Shown here: piece after piece, positions 42,188 through 54,800 of the stretch
Numbering within the stretch: position 1 is the stretch's first letter
Layout: the number at the start of each line of letters is the position of its first letter
Assembly (NCBI GenBank): GCA_963693285.1
Contig: OY848931.1
Span: 811,001-875,000 of the forward strand
Length of the DNA stretch: 64,000 bases
Source: Xestospongia muta
Lineage: Eukaryota; Porifera; Demospongiae; Haplosclerida; Petrosiidae
Direction: 5' to 3'
The notes under the pieces: generated by a model
What the model was told of the DNA's origin: nothing
Database searches by the model: none
Seen by the model: the letters and a program-made list of their open reading frames with translations, nothing else
Program-made: the position numbers and the translations under genes

Positions 42188-45100
42188 GTCCATCTGTCTG
42201 TCTGTTTATCTGTCTATCTGTCTGTCTATCTATCTATTTGTCTGTTTATCTGTCTATCTGTCTGTCTATCTTTATGTCTGTCTGTCTGTTTGTTTGTATT
42301 TGATTTTACATTTTCATAGAATAATTAAATTATTTTTTAATGCTTTTATTTTCAGCTTTAAAAATCTTTGGAGAGCGCATGAAGATCTAATGAGTCTTGA
42401 TCATGTTTTAATGACAGTTCTCATGTACATGTGTCCACAAAATGAATTGTGTCACATACTTCAACTTACCCCACCAATTTTTGGGATAAGTTATCTTATT
42501 GATCTATTTGACAAAAAGAAAAGCATTACTTACAATGAGGTAATTATTTCCTCATAGCTAAAATTTTAAGTGATGTATCTATTTTTTTTCTAAAGGTAAA
42601 ATTACCTTTAGACTGGCTGGATGGGATTCAAGTATCTATTGTTAATCTGGATGCTAATTCATGGTCAGTTATTATATCATTAAACTCAATATTTTTGAAA
42701 TATTTTTATTTATAGGGACAAACTGAACAATGAATTATTTGAGGCATCACTGGTCCTTGTAAAATCTGTTGCTAACATGATACAAAGCTGTAACATACAT
42801 CATGTTATAATTCTTAAGAAGACAATTGATTTACATCTTTATGTCATACATAAACTAGATGCTCATGGGAAAGGAAAAAGCTTAAAATGTTGCCTGGATA
42901 AAACAGATGATGTTCTTTGTCAATGGATCAATCATCCTAATGTTATAGGAAGTAACAGAATTGGTGGTAATAATGCGTCAAAATTGAATGATGAAATTAA
43001 GGTATTGATCTAATTTTAATATTTATTAATAGTTAATAATAACTTTGTAGCTATGGTGCACTTTGCTTGATAAAGAGCCTTGTCACAAACGTGTTCATAG
43101 TCTGTGGAGAGACAGGCTAAAAGAGATCATTGGAAGAAGAGCCAAACAGGTTTAACTATATATTAACTAGGAAACATGAAAGTAATTTTTTACAATAAAT
43201 AAGCAAATTATTGATTTGATAAGATAATTGTTAATAAATTTATCTGCTATAACCAGGTAAGAAGTACTTATATTTCTGTGTAGGGTATTACACTGTGAAG
43301 GTAACTTGGCATTAGGAATAAATACTTAAATCCCTAATTCTGTAAAATATAAACATTTTAAAAAAATAGTTATTATTATGTTCCTAATACTAGACACCTT
43401 TAATAAGTGGTATTCCTTGTTTAATGAAGTAAATGATAAAGCATTAATGATTATTAAAATAGGTATGCTTTTATTTATATCGTAATAATATTAATGGCTA
43501 TTTATAGTCTTAAATTTACAGTGTATTTTTGTTTCTATAATTGCACAGGTTCCAGATGAAATAAAACTTTCAGTTTTTATAGATTCTCAATTAGATGATG
43601 ATTGTCCTGAACCAATGCTAGATGTCTTTGTCGGAATGGTTATGGAGGGTTTATTGTCTTTTATTACAAGGAGAGAGGTAGGTAATTGACTTTCAGTTAA
43701 GAACTAATATATTTAACAATATATTTGTATAGGATACTTATGTAATTAGTCCCGAAGTTAAAAAAGTCTGTGAAGTGCTATCACAATTTGTGATGACACA
43801 CAGCTACAACAAGGGATTATTTTACAATGGAAAAATAATGATCACCTTTAATGAGCTACTGGAATGGGAAATGTGGCCACACTTTATAGCATTTGCCTGT
43901 AAGTGTGCAGTTTGAGGTTTTAATTTGAAAAGATTCCATAATGTATTAGGTAAACTTCATGTTGTCTTTGAGGCAATGATTACTCAATCAGCACAAATTA
44001 TTAATGCCGCAGTTAAAGGAATTTTAGATCTTCACAGAAACATCACAACAGGGGACATAACTAGAAACGATTTACTGAAAGTAGTGGAGAATAAACCAAG
44101 AGTACAACAACTACTGGATTCAGCTACCTTGACTCTTGATCTTAACATGTATGAACAAAGACTGGATGCATTTGAAAGTCATGTTAATGCTGTGAATACA
44201 TTGTTATCAAACATTGACTCAGACATTCAAGGTGGTGTGAATATTAATTAATATTTTTAAAATTCATTTTCAACATAGGTTACAAAACACTTGAAGAGGC
44301 TGTTGTACTTACTGTTGATAAGTCTAAACTCATGAATGAATTATTTCTCAATTGGTACGAGTCAAAAGATGAAAAGCATGTGTTCCAATTATTGCACGAG
44401 TCTCCTCTTTATAACATTCTGCATCCCTTTTTAATTATGACAACCAAACACCGATGTGTTACATTTCTAAAGATTTTAGAGAGTTTCTGTAGTGAGCAGA
44501 AAAAGAGAGTTTCTGGTCTAATCACACAGCAGCAGTTTGTTGAGGAAGTGTGGAAAGGTTGTATAAATAAATGCTACACACTTCTTGCTACATGTGTTGA
44601 TGGATCTGCTTCTGCTCTTGAACTAGATGAACTATTCCAAGACAAACAAATTGGCCAAGTCATTGAACGTCAGGAAATACAATTTAATTTAATAGCTATA
44701 CACAATGGCCTAACGCTTTCATTTCCTGATCGACGTCCACCTGTACCTCCAAATGATCAATGGGTTGGTGTCAGTAACAAGATTGTGAGCTTTCACTCTC
44801 CCCATAAAACAGCCAATTATTTCTTGAGGTTAAAAAATTATCTTCATGATGAAGGAAGATACAAGTTTCTTGAGGATTTAGCTAAAGGGGTATGTGCTTA
44901 CTAAACTCTGTTTATAATTTTGTACAATTATTATATTTTAAAGGCAAATCATTTGAAAGATATTGACAAGTATGTGGTGACTGCAAACAGGTTATTGAGT
45001 GAAGTTAGCAGTGAGGACAGGCAAGAATGCTTAAAGTCTTTGGTTGAATCTTGGGAAATTGTTAAATGGATAGAATTCATATTTATAGGTTCGTGTAGAA

Positions 45101-47196
45101 ATATGAAGATAAAAAAACATTTTTACATGATCATTTATTTATAGATACTGATGAACTTCAAGAATTTTTAGATGCAGCCATAGCTGTTAGTGATGAATTG
45201 GATACTAAGAAGTTAAATGCTCTAAGAATTGTTGGTCATGCACTTGCTGAGTTTGTAGCCACTCTTAGAAGGAATTTACAAGGAAGATATTCCTTCTTCA
45301 ACTCTGTTGAGAGAGTTAACAGTGACAAATCCTCATATCTAATCAAGTTTTGCCAAGGTCTATGGACATATCTGGAAAAGCATAACCAACTTCCATCTCT
45401 ACTGGTATGTAGTTCATATATAAAGATGTTGATTAATTTCTTTTCTATAGAGAGAATGCGCTGCAAATATTGAATGGTTTAAATCTATTGAGCAGACACA
45501 CGGAGCTTTACATTATACTACTCTTCAATTACACCAACTTCAGGAATCAAGTGTTTCTCTTCAATTAACAGAGAGACAGATAAATCAAGAACTAAAAGAG
45601 AAGGAACAGTTAATTTCAGATCTAGAACAAATACAAACAACACTCCAGCATCAGATAACAGAACATGAGGACAGAGGAAAATTACTTCAACAACAACTAC
45701 AAAATCAAGAGGAGAGGGAACAACAACAGTTACAGGATAGCCAAGAGAAAGAGAAAGTGCTTCGTCAAGAACGCAATGAACTCAGACAAAAATATAATGA
45801 TGTTCATCAAAAACTCCAAAAGTTAACCATTGACTTTCAAAAAAAAGAGGGAGAATTACATCAAGAACTTCAAGAGAAGCAACACATTATTACAGACCTA
45901 GAACATGTGCAAACTACTCTTCAACATGAGATAAAAGAACATGAGAATAAAGAAAATTTACTTCAACAACAGTTACAAGCTCAAGAAAAGAGAACACAAC
46001 AATATACACGTGATAGCCAAGAGAGAGAAAGAGTACTTCTTCAAAAACACGACAATCTTTACAGCCAACTCCAAGAATCAACAATTGCTCTTCAACGAAC
46101 AATGAGACGACTACATCAAGAACTTCAAGAAAAACAAAAAGTACAGACAGAACCACAAAGAGAGCACAAGAATGGAGGTCAGCAACAGTTACAAGATCAA
46201 CAGAAACAAGAAAGGATACTTCGTCAAGAACGGGATGATTTTCATCAACAGCTCAATGAATTGACTGCTGCTTTTCAAAAATTACAGCAAACTAATGCCA
46301 CTCTTCAGCAAAAATATCAAAAAATGGAACAAGATAATATCACTCTTCATCAGCAAGTTCAAGAAACAAAGCAAGCTAATGGCATTCTTCAAAATCAAAT
46401 TGAACATTTCCAAGAACAATCACACTGGATAGTGAGGAGGGAGGACATAAAAATGACTAAAGAGATTCTTGGGAAAGGAAGTTGGGGAGAAGTGAAAGTG
46501 GCTAAATTTCGTGGTCTTAGAGTAGCTGCCAAATGTCTTCATGACATTATCATGTCACCATATAATATATCAGTTTTCACTCGAGAAATGGAGATTGCTG
46601 CTCGAGTACGTCATCCCAATCTACTCCAATTTATAGGAGCTACTCGAGTGGGTACTGCTATCATCCTCACAGAACTAATGCCCACTAGTTTACGACAAGA
46701 GCTTGAGAAATCTTCACTAGCCCATCCTCAAATTATCAAGATTGCTACAAATGTATCTGCTGCTCTGAACTACCTTCATCTCTGGACACCAGTCCCTATA
46801 CTACATCGTGATGTTAGTAGTCCTAATGTCCTCCTTGAACCATCTGGTAGTGGAATATGGAAGGCTAAGCTCTCTGATTATGGCTCTGCTAATCTTGTTC
46901 AGAGCATTTCAGCTGGTAGTGTAGCTCCTGGCAATCCTTTCTATGCTGCACCAGAAGCGCCATTTCCTGATCAACATACTCCAGCAATGGATGTCTATAG
47001 TTTTGGTGTGTTACTTATGGAAATGATTTTAGGTCAACTTCCTGGTTTAACAACAGCTGAACGAATAGCTCAAGCTGAGACTATCCAATGGTTGGCTATG
47101 AAACCTCTTGTTCAGAGGTGTATAGTTCAAGAACATAAAAACCGCTTGTCAATTGCTAAAGTTCTCACTGACCTTGAAAAATTATCAAGTGTTTGA
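39997..47196 (+). CDS. Copy 2: SAM / RNF213-arm / coiled-coil / TKL-type kinase fusion
   Basis: Same layout as copy 1. Exon 1 (39997 to about 40205) encodes the SAM-like domain with the canonical KINGRSFLLLTDEELLRLGM. The carbohydrate-binding-like exon reads IQTILPVFIWGWNGEKCHLS. The arm is the most divergent of the three (RYYDVMIYPDKNDLELVRQK). The last exon (about 45452-47196) starts RECAANIEWFKSIEQTHGAL, becomes coiled coil near 45535 (two full repeats of about 90 residues and a shortened third) and ends in the kinase: GKGSWGEV, VAAKCLHD, TREMEIAARVRHPN, HRDVSSPN, DYG, APE, DVYSFGVLLMEM. Catalytic Lys, Glu, HRD Asp, Asn and metal-binding Asp are all present. One intron (41944-42354) is mostly TCTG microsatellite. 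YME1L pseudogene lies upstream. Confidence 0.85.
41946..42300. repeat. (TCTG/TCTA)n microsatellite in copy 2 intron
   Basis: About 355 bp of TCTG units interspersed with TCTA and TTTG variants, starting just after the donor at 41944. All three plus frames stay open through most of it (LSVC-type repeats), which is a property of the repeat, not of coding sequence. Confidence 0.95.
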
Positions 47197-47722
47197 CTTA
47201 CTTTATTGTGCATCTATATAATGCAAATATCTAGTGTTTATTTAGTGTGAAAATAGAGATAGTACTGTGTGTGTATGACTATTTATGATTTCACTTTACG
47301 TTATATAATAGTTGTTGTCAAAGCTTGCAATAAGAGTGGATTAGTCCATTTGGTGACATATTGTGATAATATATTTGGTTATCTGGTAACTACTAGTGTC
47401 ATTCCCCAAACTCCATGTTTCATTATGAAATATGTGGCTTATAATATTTGATAGTATTCATTTTATACACACACAATTGAGTCCATTATATAACTACGTT
47501 GTTACTATAAATAGTAACACACATTGTTATGTTAGGTTAGATTTAAGGTGTGGTGTATAGGGATATGTGAGTATATCCAGAATCTACCTACAATAACTAC
47601 ATAACTGTACACTGAACTGAAAGTAGATGTGGTTAGTGGAATTAGGTAGGGTAGCTGATTAAGAAATTGTATATGACACTAACAATATACTATAAGTGAT
47701 AGTTGGTTTACTAACTAAATGT
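47197..47722. repeat. 3' flank of copy 2, homologous to the flank of copy 1
   Basis: Repeats the block at 37407-37960, including the stretch around GTGACATATTGTGATAATAT. A 60-codon open frame inside it has stops in the homologous block and is not coding. Confidence 0.8.
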
Positions 47723-47751
47723 TTCATATCTAGTTGAGAATGTTGTTTGAA

Positions 47752-47802
47752 TATAGCAACAGCCTTTGTCACTAAATTTGGTATGACTGATCAAGTAAGA
47801 CT
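47752..47802 (+). pseudogene. Remnant YME1L exon upstream of copy 3
   Basis: About 50 bp align with the YME1L exon encoding IATAMVTKFAMSEQ (ATAGCAACAGC..., CACTAAATTTGGTATGACTG, donor GTAAGA retained). A second short trace, GGTTCTGTTGCTCACTGAT near 48717-48735, resembles the next YME1L exon (GGTCCTGTTGCTCATGGAG). Together they mark the upstream edge of a third duplication unit, now much decayed. Confidence 0.7.
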
Positions 47803-48503
47803 TATCAACATATTGTTTACATATAGGACACATTATACAAAACAAGCGTCTATTAATGTGAATGGTCTATTTATTAATACAAGTTGTATGTGCAAAATGT
47901 AATGTTATTATAAAGACACTGCTGATTACAGTAGATGGTTTCGTTTGGATTACATAATAATGATGTTGTCATCACATTGCTATAGAATCAATAGTGACCA
48001 TAAAAATTTAGTGGTAATTAATAAAGTTAAAGAAAGAGAAAATTATGCCTGTAAGGTCACTGATGTGGTAAGAGGTTATGTTATTGTAGTTATATGGGAA
48101 CAAAGACAACAGGTGTAGACATTGGTCTATATAGTAGAACTGTCACCATTAAAATTTACATAGTTATCAACAAGCCAATTAAATTCATAGACCATGCCAT
48201 GAGTGATCTAGTACACTGTAGTGGTTACATATTGAATATACAACATAACCTTTTGACTTTATTATTAATATTTAACAACAGTCTGGCTTTTAACTAGCTT
48301 TTTCTCTATATAGTGAGGAGACATTGGATATTTCACAATTGATATATCAATACACCCTCTTCCTAATACTAAATAGACAGTGTTTAGGGTGACGTAACAG
48401 AAGATCATACTTTAATACAAATCGATACATTCTGATGTTTAAGATTTAGGGTCTATAGCAGTTTGGTGTTCTATTACTGGCACTCTAGTAACATCTGATC
48501 AAA
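47803..48503. other. Spacer between copy 2 and copy 3
   Basis: AT-rich, with a 67-codon open frame at 48094-48297 that has no recognisable motif. Likely decayed YME1L intron and intergenic sequence. Confidence 0.4.
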
Positions 48504-48628
48504 ATTATAACTCAATGTAATTAGACCATTGCATTTTTGTTACTATGATAGCAAAGCACATCAGATTCTGGTGTGCTTCGCTATCATGGTAACAAAAATG
48601 CAATGGTCTAGTTACATTGAGTTATAAT
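48504..48628. repeat. Near-perfect foldback, 62-nt arms
   Basis: Left arm 48504-48565 and right arm 48567-48628 are inverted copies with four mismatches, all transitions; the loop is a single base at most. On the plus-strand RNA three of the four are G-U pairs and one is A-C. Lies 193 bp upstream of the copy 3 start codon. Could be a foldback/MITE-like element or the source of a long hairpin RNA. Confidence 0.85.
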
Positions 48629-48820
48629 ATTCAACCAGCACTTGCACTACCATCCATCATACTTTCCATAATAATTACATATATTGTCCTTGTGATATGA
48701 TCCATTGTCTTTAAACTGGTTCTGTTGCTCACTGATTATTATTTAACAGCAATTAATAGTTTTCGAACCCGTAAAAGTTGACCCCCTACACAAATTTCAT
48801 TTCTCCGGCCGTCAACGGCC

Positions 48821-51800
48821 ATGGCTGAATACAGTGAAGACTTCGATACCGAGGCTTTAATTGAATTTCTGGAGGATTTTACAGGAAGAGTTCACAAGGT
48901 CTTAAAACAAAACAAGATTAATGGCAGGTCCTTTCTGACACTTACGGACAAGGAACTGAGGCAGTTTGGCATGAAAGACAACGATAGAGAAGAGGTACTT
49001 AAAAAAATTGACGAAGTAAAAGAAACATGCAAGGCAAACCCAGAGGTATAATATAATGTGCTGGTATAATTATCACATCTCACTACAAAAAGGGTAGTTT
49101 TGTTTTCGTTGAAGAAGAGACAAAACTAGCTGCAGGGACTGAAAATCCTTTACAAACGTAAGTTATGTTATTGTAAGAAGGACTCACTAAATTCAATATA
49201 CTGCAGTTTAATCAATTAAATATACTGCAGTTTAATTAATTAAATATACTGCAGTTTAATTAATTAAATATACTCCAGTTTAATTAAATATACTGCAGTT
49301 TAATTTCATTTGTCATACAACAATAAAATAAAAAAACTATGAAAGCTACAAACATAGTTAACACATGGTCGACGTCTGCCTTGAACACTTTGCATGCCAG
49401 GGCAGTAAAGTCATTAAATGTAGGGATGGTGATACAGACATCCCAAATGAGCCCAAAGCATGATTAATAGTATGGATGGACACCCCCCTACATCCCCACA
49501 CAAGTACCAGAGTACAAAATTTACATTTGTTATATTGTGAGCATATTCCAGAAACAAAATTTTAACTTAACAATCCTTTACTTCAGACTTCTGTTTGTCT
49601 CAAAATTTTGGTAGGACTATTACAACAAATAAGCATTATCTCCTTGATATTGTGACTACTATGTATAGATGTTTGTTCATACTGCCATTACTACTTTGAG
49701 ATGTTCTTACTGCCATCCTACATTTAATGAATTTTTTGAATTTTTTTCTTTATTTGTGTATTATATAGTATATAGTACTTGTTATATACTATTATTCTAT
49801 AGCTTCTTTCATCCCGACTTAACAAACAAGCAAAAGTCTATGACCATATCATTTCAAACTATTTTACCTGCATCTCTTTGGGGATGGGATGGAAATAACT
49901 GTCATCTTTTAATTTCCTTTGAAGCTCCTGAACTTGGAGGATGGAAAAGTTCCCTGACTCGATTTGAGACTACAGGGTTAGATATCCATGTAACTCATAC
50001 CATTGATAGTATATTATTCTGTAATTAACAGTGCAACATCAGATGGAAATGTTATCTTAAAAGGACAGCTACAGTTGGAAATTAAACTAATAAAACAACA
50101 CAACTATTGCTTTGCTTATAAATATGTTGTGTTTACAACAATATCACAAAAGAGTTTTGAACACATAATTCACGGCTCACTGTCACTTGGAATAAAGTAT
50201 GTGAATCGTTTGCTCTCAATTCCAGAAAATGCTGTTGTTCAAGGAGGTAATGATCAATTATTTCGCATTACATAGGAACATTATATTAAATTTATCTTTA
50301 AATGAATACATAACGTAATAAAAATATAGTGTTATAAAGTTAACATAGTCTTGTGTACCACACTCTCACAAAAGGAAGAAAAGTCTGGTGAAAATACAAT
50401 ACCAAGCTGTGCCTCTACCCCTATACTTGCAGAGCCAATTAGATTACTTAATTTCAAATTGTAAGAAGGTTAAAATGGGTGTGGGAACAGGATAGGAGCA
50501 AGATTCAGGATTATTTTTAATTTCTCTATCTCATTTCTGAGTAGCTTCAAAGAGATCAGTTGGGGCCATAAACAAAATGATTTTATATCAAAATAGGAAA
50601 ATATTATATAACTTATAGCTGCAGCATGTGCAACTACAGGAAGTTAATTAAATTCTGTTTGGACAAGCTATTTAATCTTTAACAATAGTTTTTACTTGTT
50701 AAAATCATATTGACTACCATAAATAATGAATACAAGTTTTGATTTTTAAATATAAGAATGCAATTCAATTTTTGGAATCAGCATGTTCTACCATATTATT
50801 GAACACATGCATTAAATAATGTTATTTGGTGTCTCCACAATAGAATTAATAACAGTAGCAAACTATTTTTGATTGTACTTCAATATATTATTATCCTTTT
50901 ATATGGACAATATCTTGTGCTAAACTCTTCATTGAACATGACAGATGTCTTTACTATTAATAGGTTTTTTCAGATGTTATGATGTTTTAATTTATCCTGA
51001 CAAAAATGTTTCGGATTGTGTTACACAAAATGGTCTCAGCAATGTGCGAGATTACTTCCTAAAGACTTTTCCTGGTGTGCCAGTTGAAATGCGAAGTATA
51101 CAACCTGATGATAGTAATTTGAGACGTATTAGTCTCCGTACACATTTGCTCCAGTGCCAAAAATATATATCCAATGCCTCATTCACTACTCATTCATCAA
51201 CAGTGGCTCAACTATCTAGAACTATTGTTTCTATATATAACCAGATATATGAGCGCCAAGTTCAGGTAGTGTATACCTGGAAAAAAGACACTTCTAAAAG
51301 TCAATTAGATGAAGCAAAACAAGTATGACTTTAATAAATTTAATAAATTTTTAGTAAAGTGATTATATCATATTATTTTAGTGGATGGTGGACTGGTTTG
51401 TTGGGACGTCTACAATGACACTGAACAACTTACAAAAGGAAGAGAGTTCACATACTAAATATGTGATTTCTGGGGCTATTCTTTTAGTAGCAATCCATGA
51501 ATTAAAGTTAATGAAGTTAATGAGCACTGATGAACTGTTGTGTGTTGCCAATCTTCTACATATTCAACCAAGTGTTAGAGAAGATGGTAGTAAATTCTGT
51601 CCTAGTTTTGATGCTTTAATGAAGTGCTTAATTGATGATGTAAAGTGTGTAGCTTAATATATTAATTGATATAGTTTTATTTCTTTTAATTTATAGGGAC
51701 AAGTTAAAAAATGGTATTGTAAAAATATGCCAATTGATCATCTTGCAAACTAAAGGAAAGAACATTGACTGGTTGTCTCTGCTTCCTTTGCATCATTTCT

Positions 51801-54800
51801 TATTCCTTGACAGGAAACCATTTATGGAACTACCAACAAACCATAAAAACATTAAATGGGGATTTTGGGAAGTGTTAAGAGGAAACAAAAGTGGTTTTCA
51901 GCAATATGTGAACCAATCTAATAAGTATTCCAGGTATTAATAATTTATATCCATTCACTTTAATTTACATAGCATATCTTACAAAATTACAAGAATTCTA
52001 AAAGATAAAAGAAATATGTGGATTACTCTGCCTTAACTAGTCCATTAAAAAAACACAAACAGGATAATTTTGTCGAGAATATTGATGGCAATGCTGTTGA
52101 CATCCCTACATACTGTGCATATATATACATATAGATAGATAGATAGATAGATAGATATAGATGATGACAGTACAGCTAGCAATCGGTATTTCTTAAATCT
52201 TTTTAGGCTCTGCTAGCGCTTTTGCCCTGGTTATTTTGTGAAGAAATTTGTTGGCTGAATGCCTATTAATTATATGCAGGGGTTCATACAGGGGGGGAAA
52301 CCCTGGAATATCCTCCCCTAAAGATGCCTTTTCCCCCCAAGAATTTTCCATATATATATATTTTTTATTTTTATAATTATTTAAGTTAAAGTTCAATACA
52401 CATATTTTTTTAAAAAATATCTATTATTGCATTAAAGTCAACATCTTTTAATGGAGGTCCTTCTATTGCAACCTTCATTAAATTTTCAAGATTTGAATCA
52501 GATAGACAACTACATAGATGTGCATATATAGTACAACACTGCATGGGACATAAGACGAAACTTGACAGAATTTCCCCCTCCCAATGTTCAAATCCTGTAT
52601 GAATCCTTGATATGCATGAATTTCATAGTAACAGCTCTGGCACAGCACCTTATTTTGCTTAAGAATAAATAAAATCATTATGGTTCTAATAATTAGCTAC
52701 ATAAACAGTCAATCCTTAGCTACACAAACATCATACAGTTTTTCTTACTAATTAAAGTACGATGTTTACTTTTTGGATTAAATAATTGCTACATGCAGCC
52801 TGTTGTAGTGATATGTATGGATTAAAATAATGTCAGGCTAGGATGATTTTGACTGCCTGGCATAGGAAGGACATCAGACAGTTTTACATATAATTGTTTG
52901 GACCATGTTATAAGCACATAAACAAGATCATAATTGTGAAAATTGTCCTTAAATTTTGTTGATACTGCTGCTACTATAAGGGATTGGATTATGCCAAGTT
53001 TTAAGACTGGATAGTTGGCAGAAGCTATATGGATTCATTTTGAAGACATTTTCTCAAGCACCCAATTCAGAGTGCTCACAGTAACAGTAACAATATTCAT
53101 TGAATGCTACAAGTGCTGTCGGCTGTTACCTTAATTTCATTTGCCACTCTTGAAAGTTGTATGCAGCATTGGATTAAAATTGTGAAACAGACACACAACT
53201 ATATGTATAATATATTCATATGCATATATACACACATATGATCCAATTAAAACAATCTTAGGACTACCTAGCACACTGCATGTGCCAGCCATGAAGAATA
53301 GTATCTATTTGAGATACTACTACTATGAATTTGTTGTATTATTAAAACATTCAAAAAGTTTCAAATATATTGTTAAGAACAGTTTTAGCTATGGTGCCCA
53401 TCCTTACATAAGCACTACTACTACTTGCCCAATAATATGTAATCTTTAATTTTTCAGCTTTAAAGCACTTTGGGATAATTATGAACACCTATTTAGTCTT
53501 GATCCTATTTTAATGAAAGTTCTCATGTACATGTGCCCACAAAAAGAATTGGTTCATATCCTTCAACATGTTCCTCCAATTCTTGGAATAAGTTATCTTA
53601 TTAATATATGGAGCCAGGAATTTATTAAAGATGATGAAGTAATTATTTTTATCATTTATGACTGATATGATGACTATTTTTCAGGTACATGGATCAGTGG
53701 ATTGGTTCAAAGGAATTCAAATATCTTTCATTCAATTGGATACTAATTCCTGGTTAGTTAACAAATAGATATAATATTGTATTCACACATTGGTAAATTT
53801 TGATTGTTATTAGGGACAAAGTTGGTGATGAATTGTTTGAAGCAACTGTAAGCCTTACAGAAGTTATTACTAACAAGATTAGCTATAGCAAGAATAATCT
53901 TGGGATTTTAAAGGAGGTGTTTGAGTTTCATCTTTTTGTGATTTCTGAACTAATTGATCATGGCAAAGAAAAGAATTTAGTATCGTACCTGGATAGAATT
54001 GATGATCTTCTTTATCGGTGGATCAATCATCATAAAGTTATTGGTAATGGTATTGGTGGTGTCAATGCAAAGAAATTGAAAGAGGAAATTGAGGTATATA
54101 GATTTAATGTTAATTTGCTTATTTAAAAATTATTAAAATTATAATATTTATAGATATGGAAGATTTTATTTAAACAAGTGCAATGTCATGAAAATATATC
54201 TAGTCTGTGGAAAGATAAACTGAAAGAGATTATGGAGAGGAGAACAGAACAGGTATGCATTATTTTAGTAAGGCTTTAATTTGGTTATAGTACACAATTT
54301 CTATATTATCAATTGAAGTTTGAGAGACAAAATATTGATACATACTTATATATTACCATGGTATATACTTTTGTGTGGTTATATAGGTTCCAGATGAAGA
54401 ACAATTAACAGTTTTTGTGAATTCTCACTTGGAAGATGGATGTCCTCAAGAAATATCAGATGTGTTTATTCGAATGGGAATTAATGGATTATCTTCTTTG
54501 ATGGAAAAGGTACTTTTATATTTATATAGAAAGATATATGGATTTTGTATGTATTTGAACTACTTATTTTTAAGGATGCTCAGAGTGCATTACAGTCACT
54601 TGATTCAACTTCTGCTAAAAATGTAAAAGCCGTCGGCAATCTGCTATCTCGATTTATAAGGACACAAAAAAAACAACTGCATCACCATGGTGACATTTTA
54701 ATTACTATTGATGAACTATTAGATTGGGAAATATGGCCACACTTTGTGAGAATCGTCTGTAAGTTTGTAGTTCTTTGTTTAATTAAATACTGTATGTGTT

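Noticed and set aside
41904..42557. Cys/Leu/Ser/Val-rich open frames of up to 217 codons
   Set aside because: Read-through of a TCTG microsatellite inside an intron; not a secreted Cys-rich protein.
48750..48790. TTCGAACCCG resembling a tRNA T-arm on the minus strand
   Set aside because: The flanking bases do not form the 5 bp T stem and no anticodon or acceptor arm can be placed.
52585..52600. GTTCAAATCC resembling a tRNA T-loop
   Set aside because: No paired T stem or upstream D-arm/anticodon arm; better explained as the end of a possible MITE-like element.
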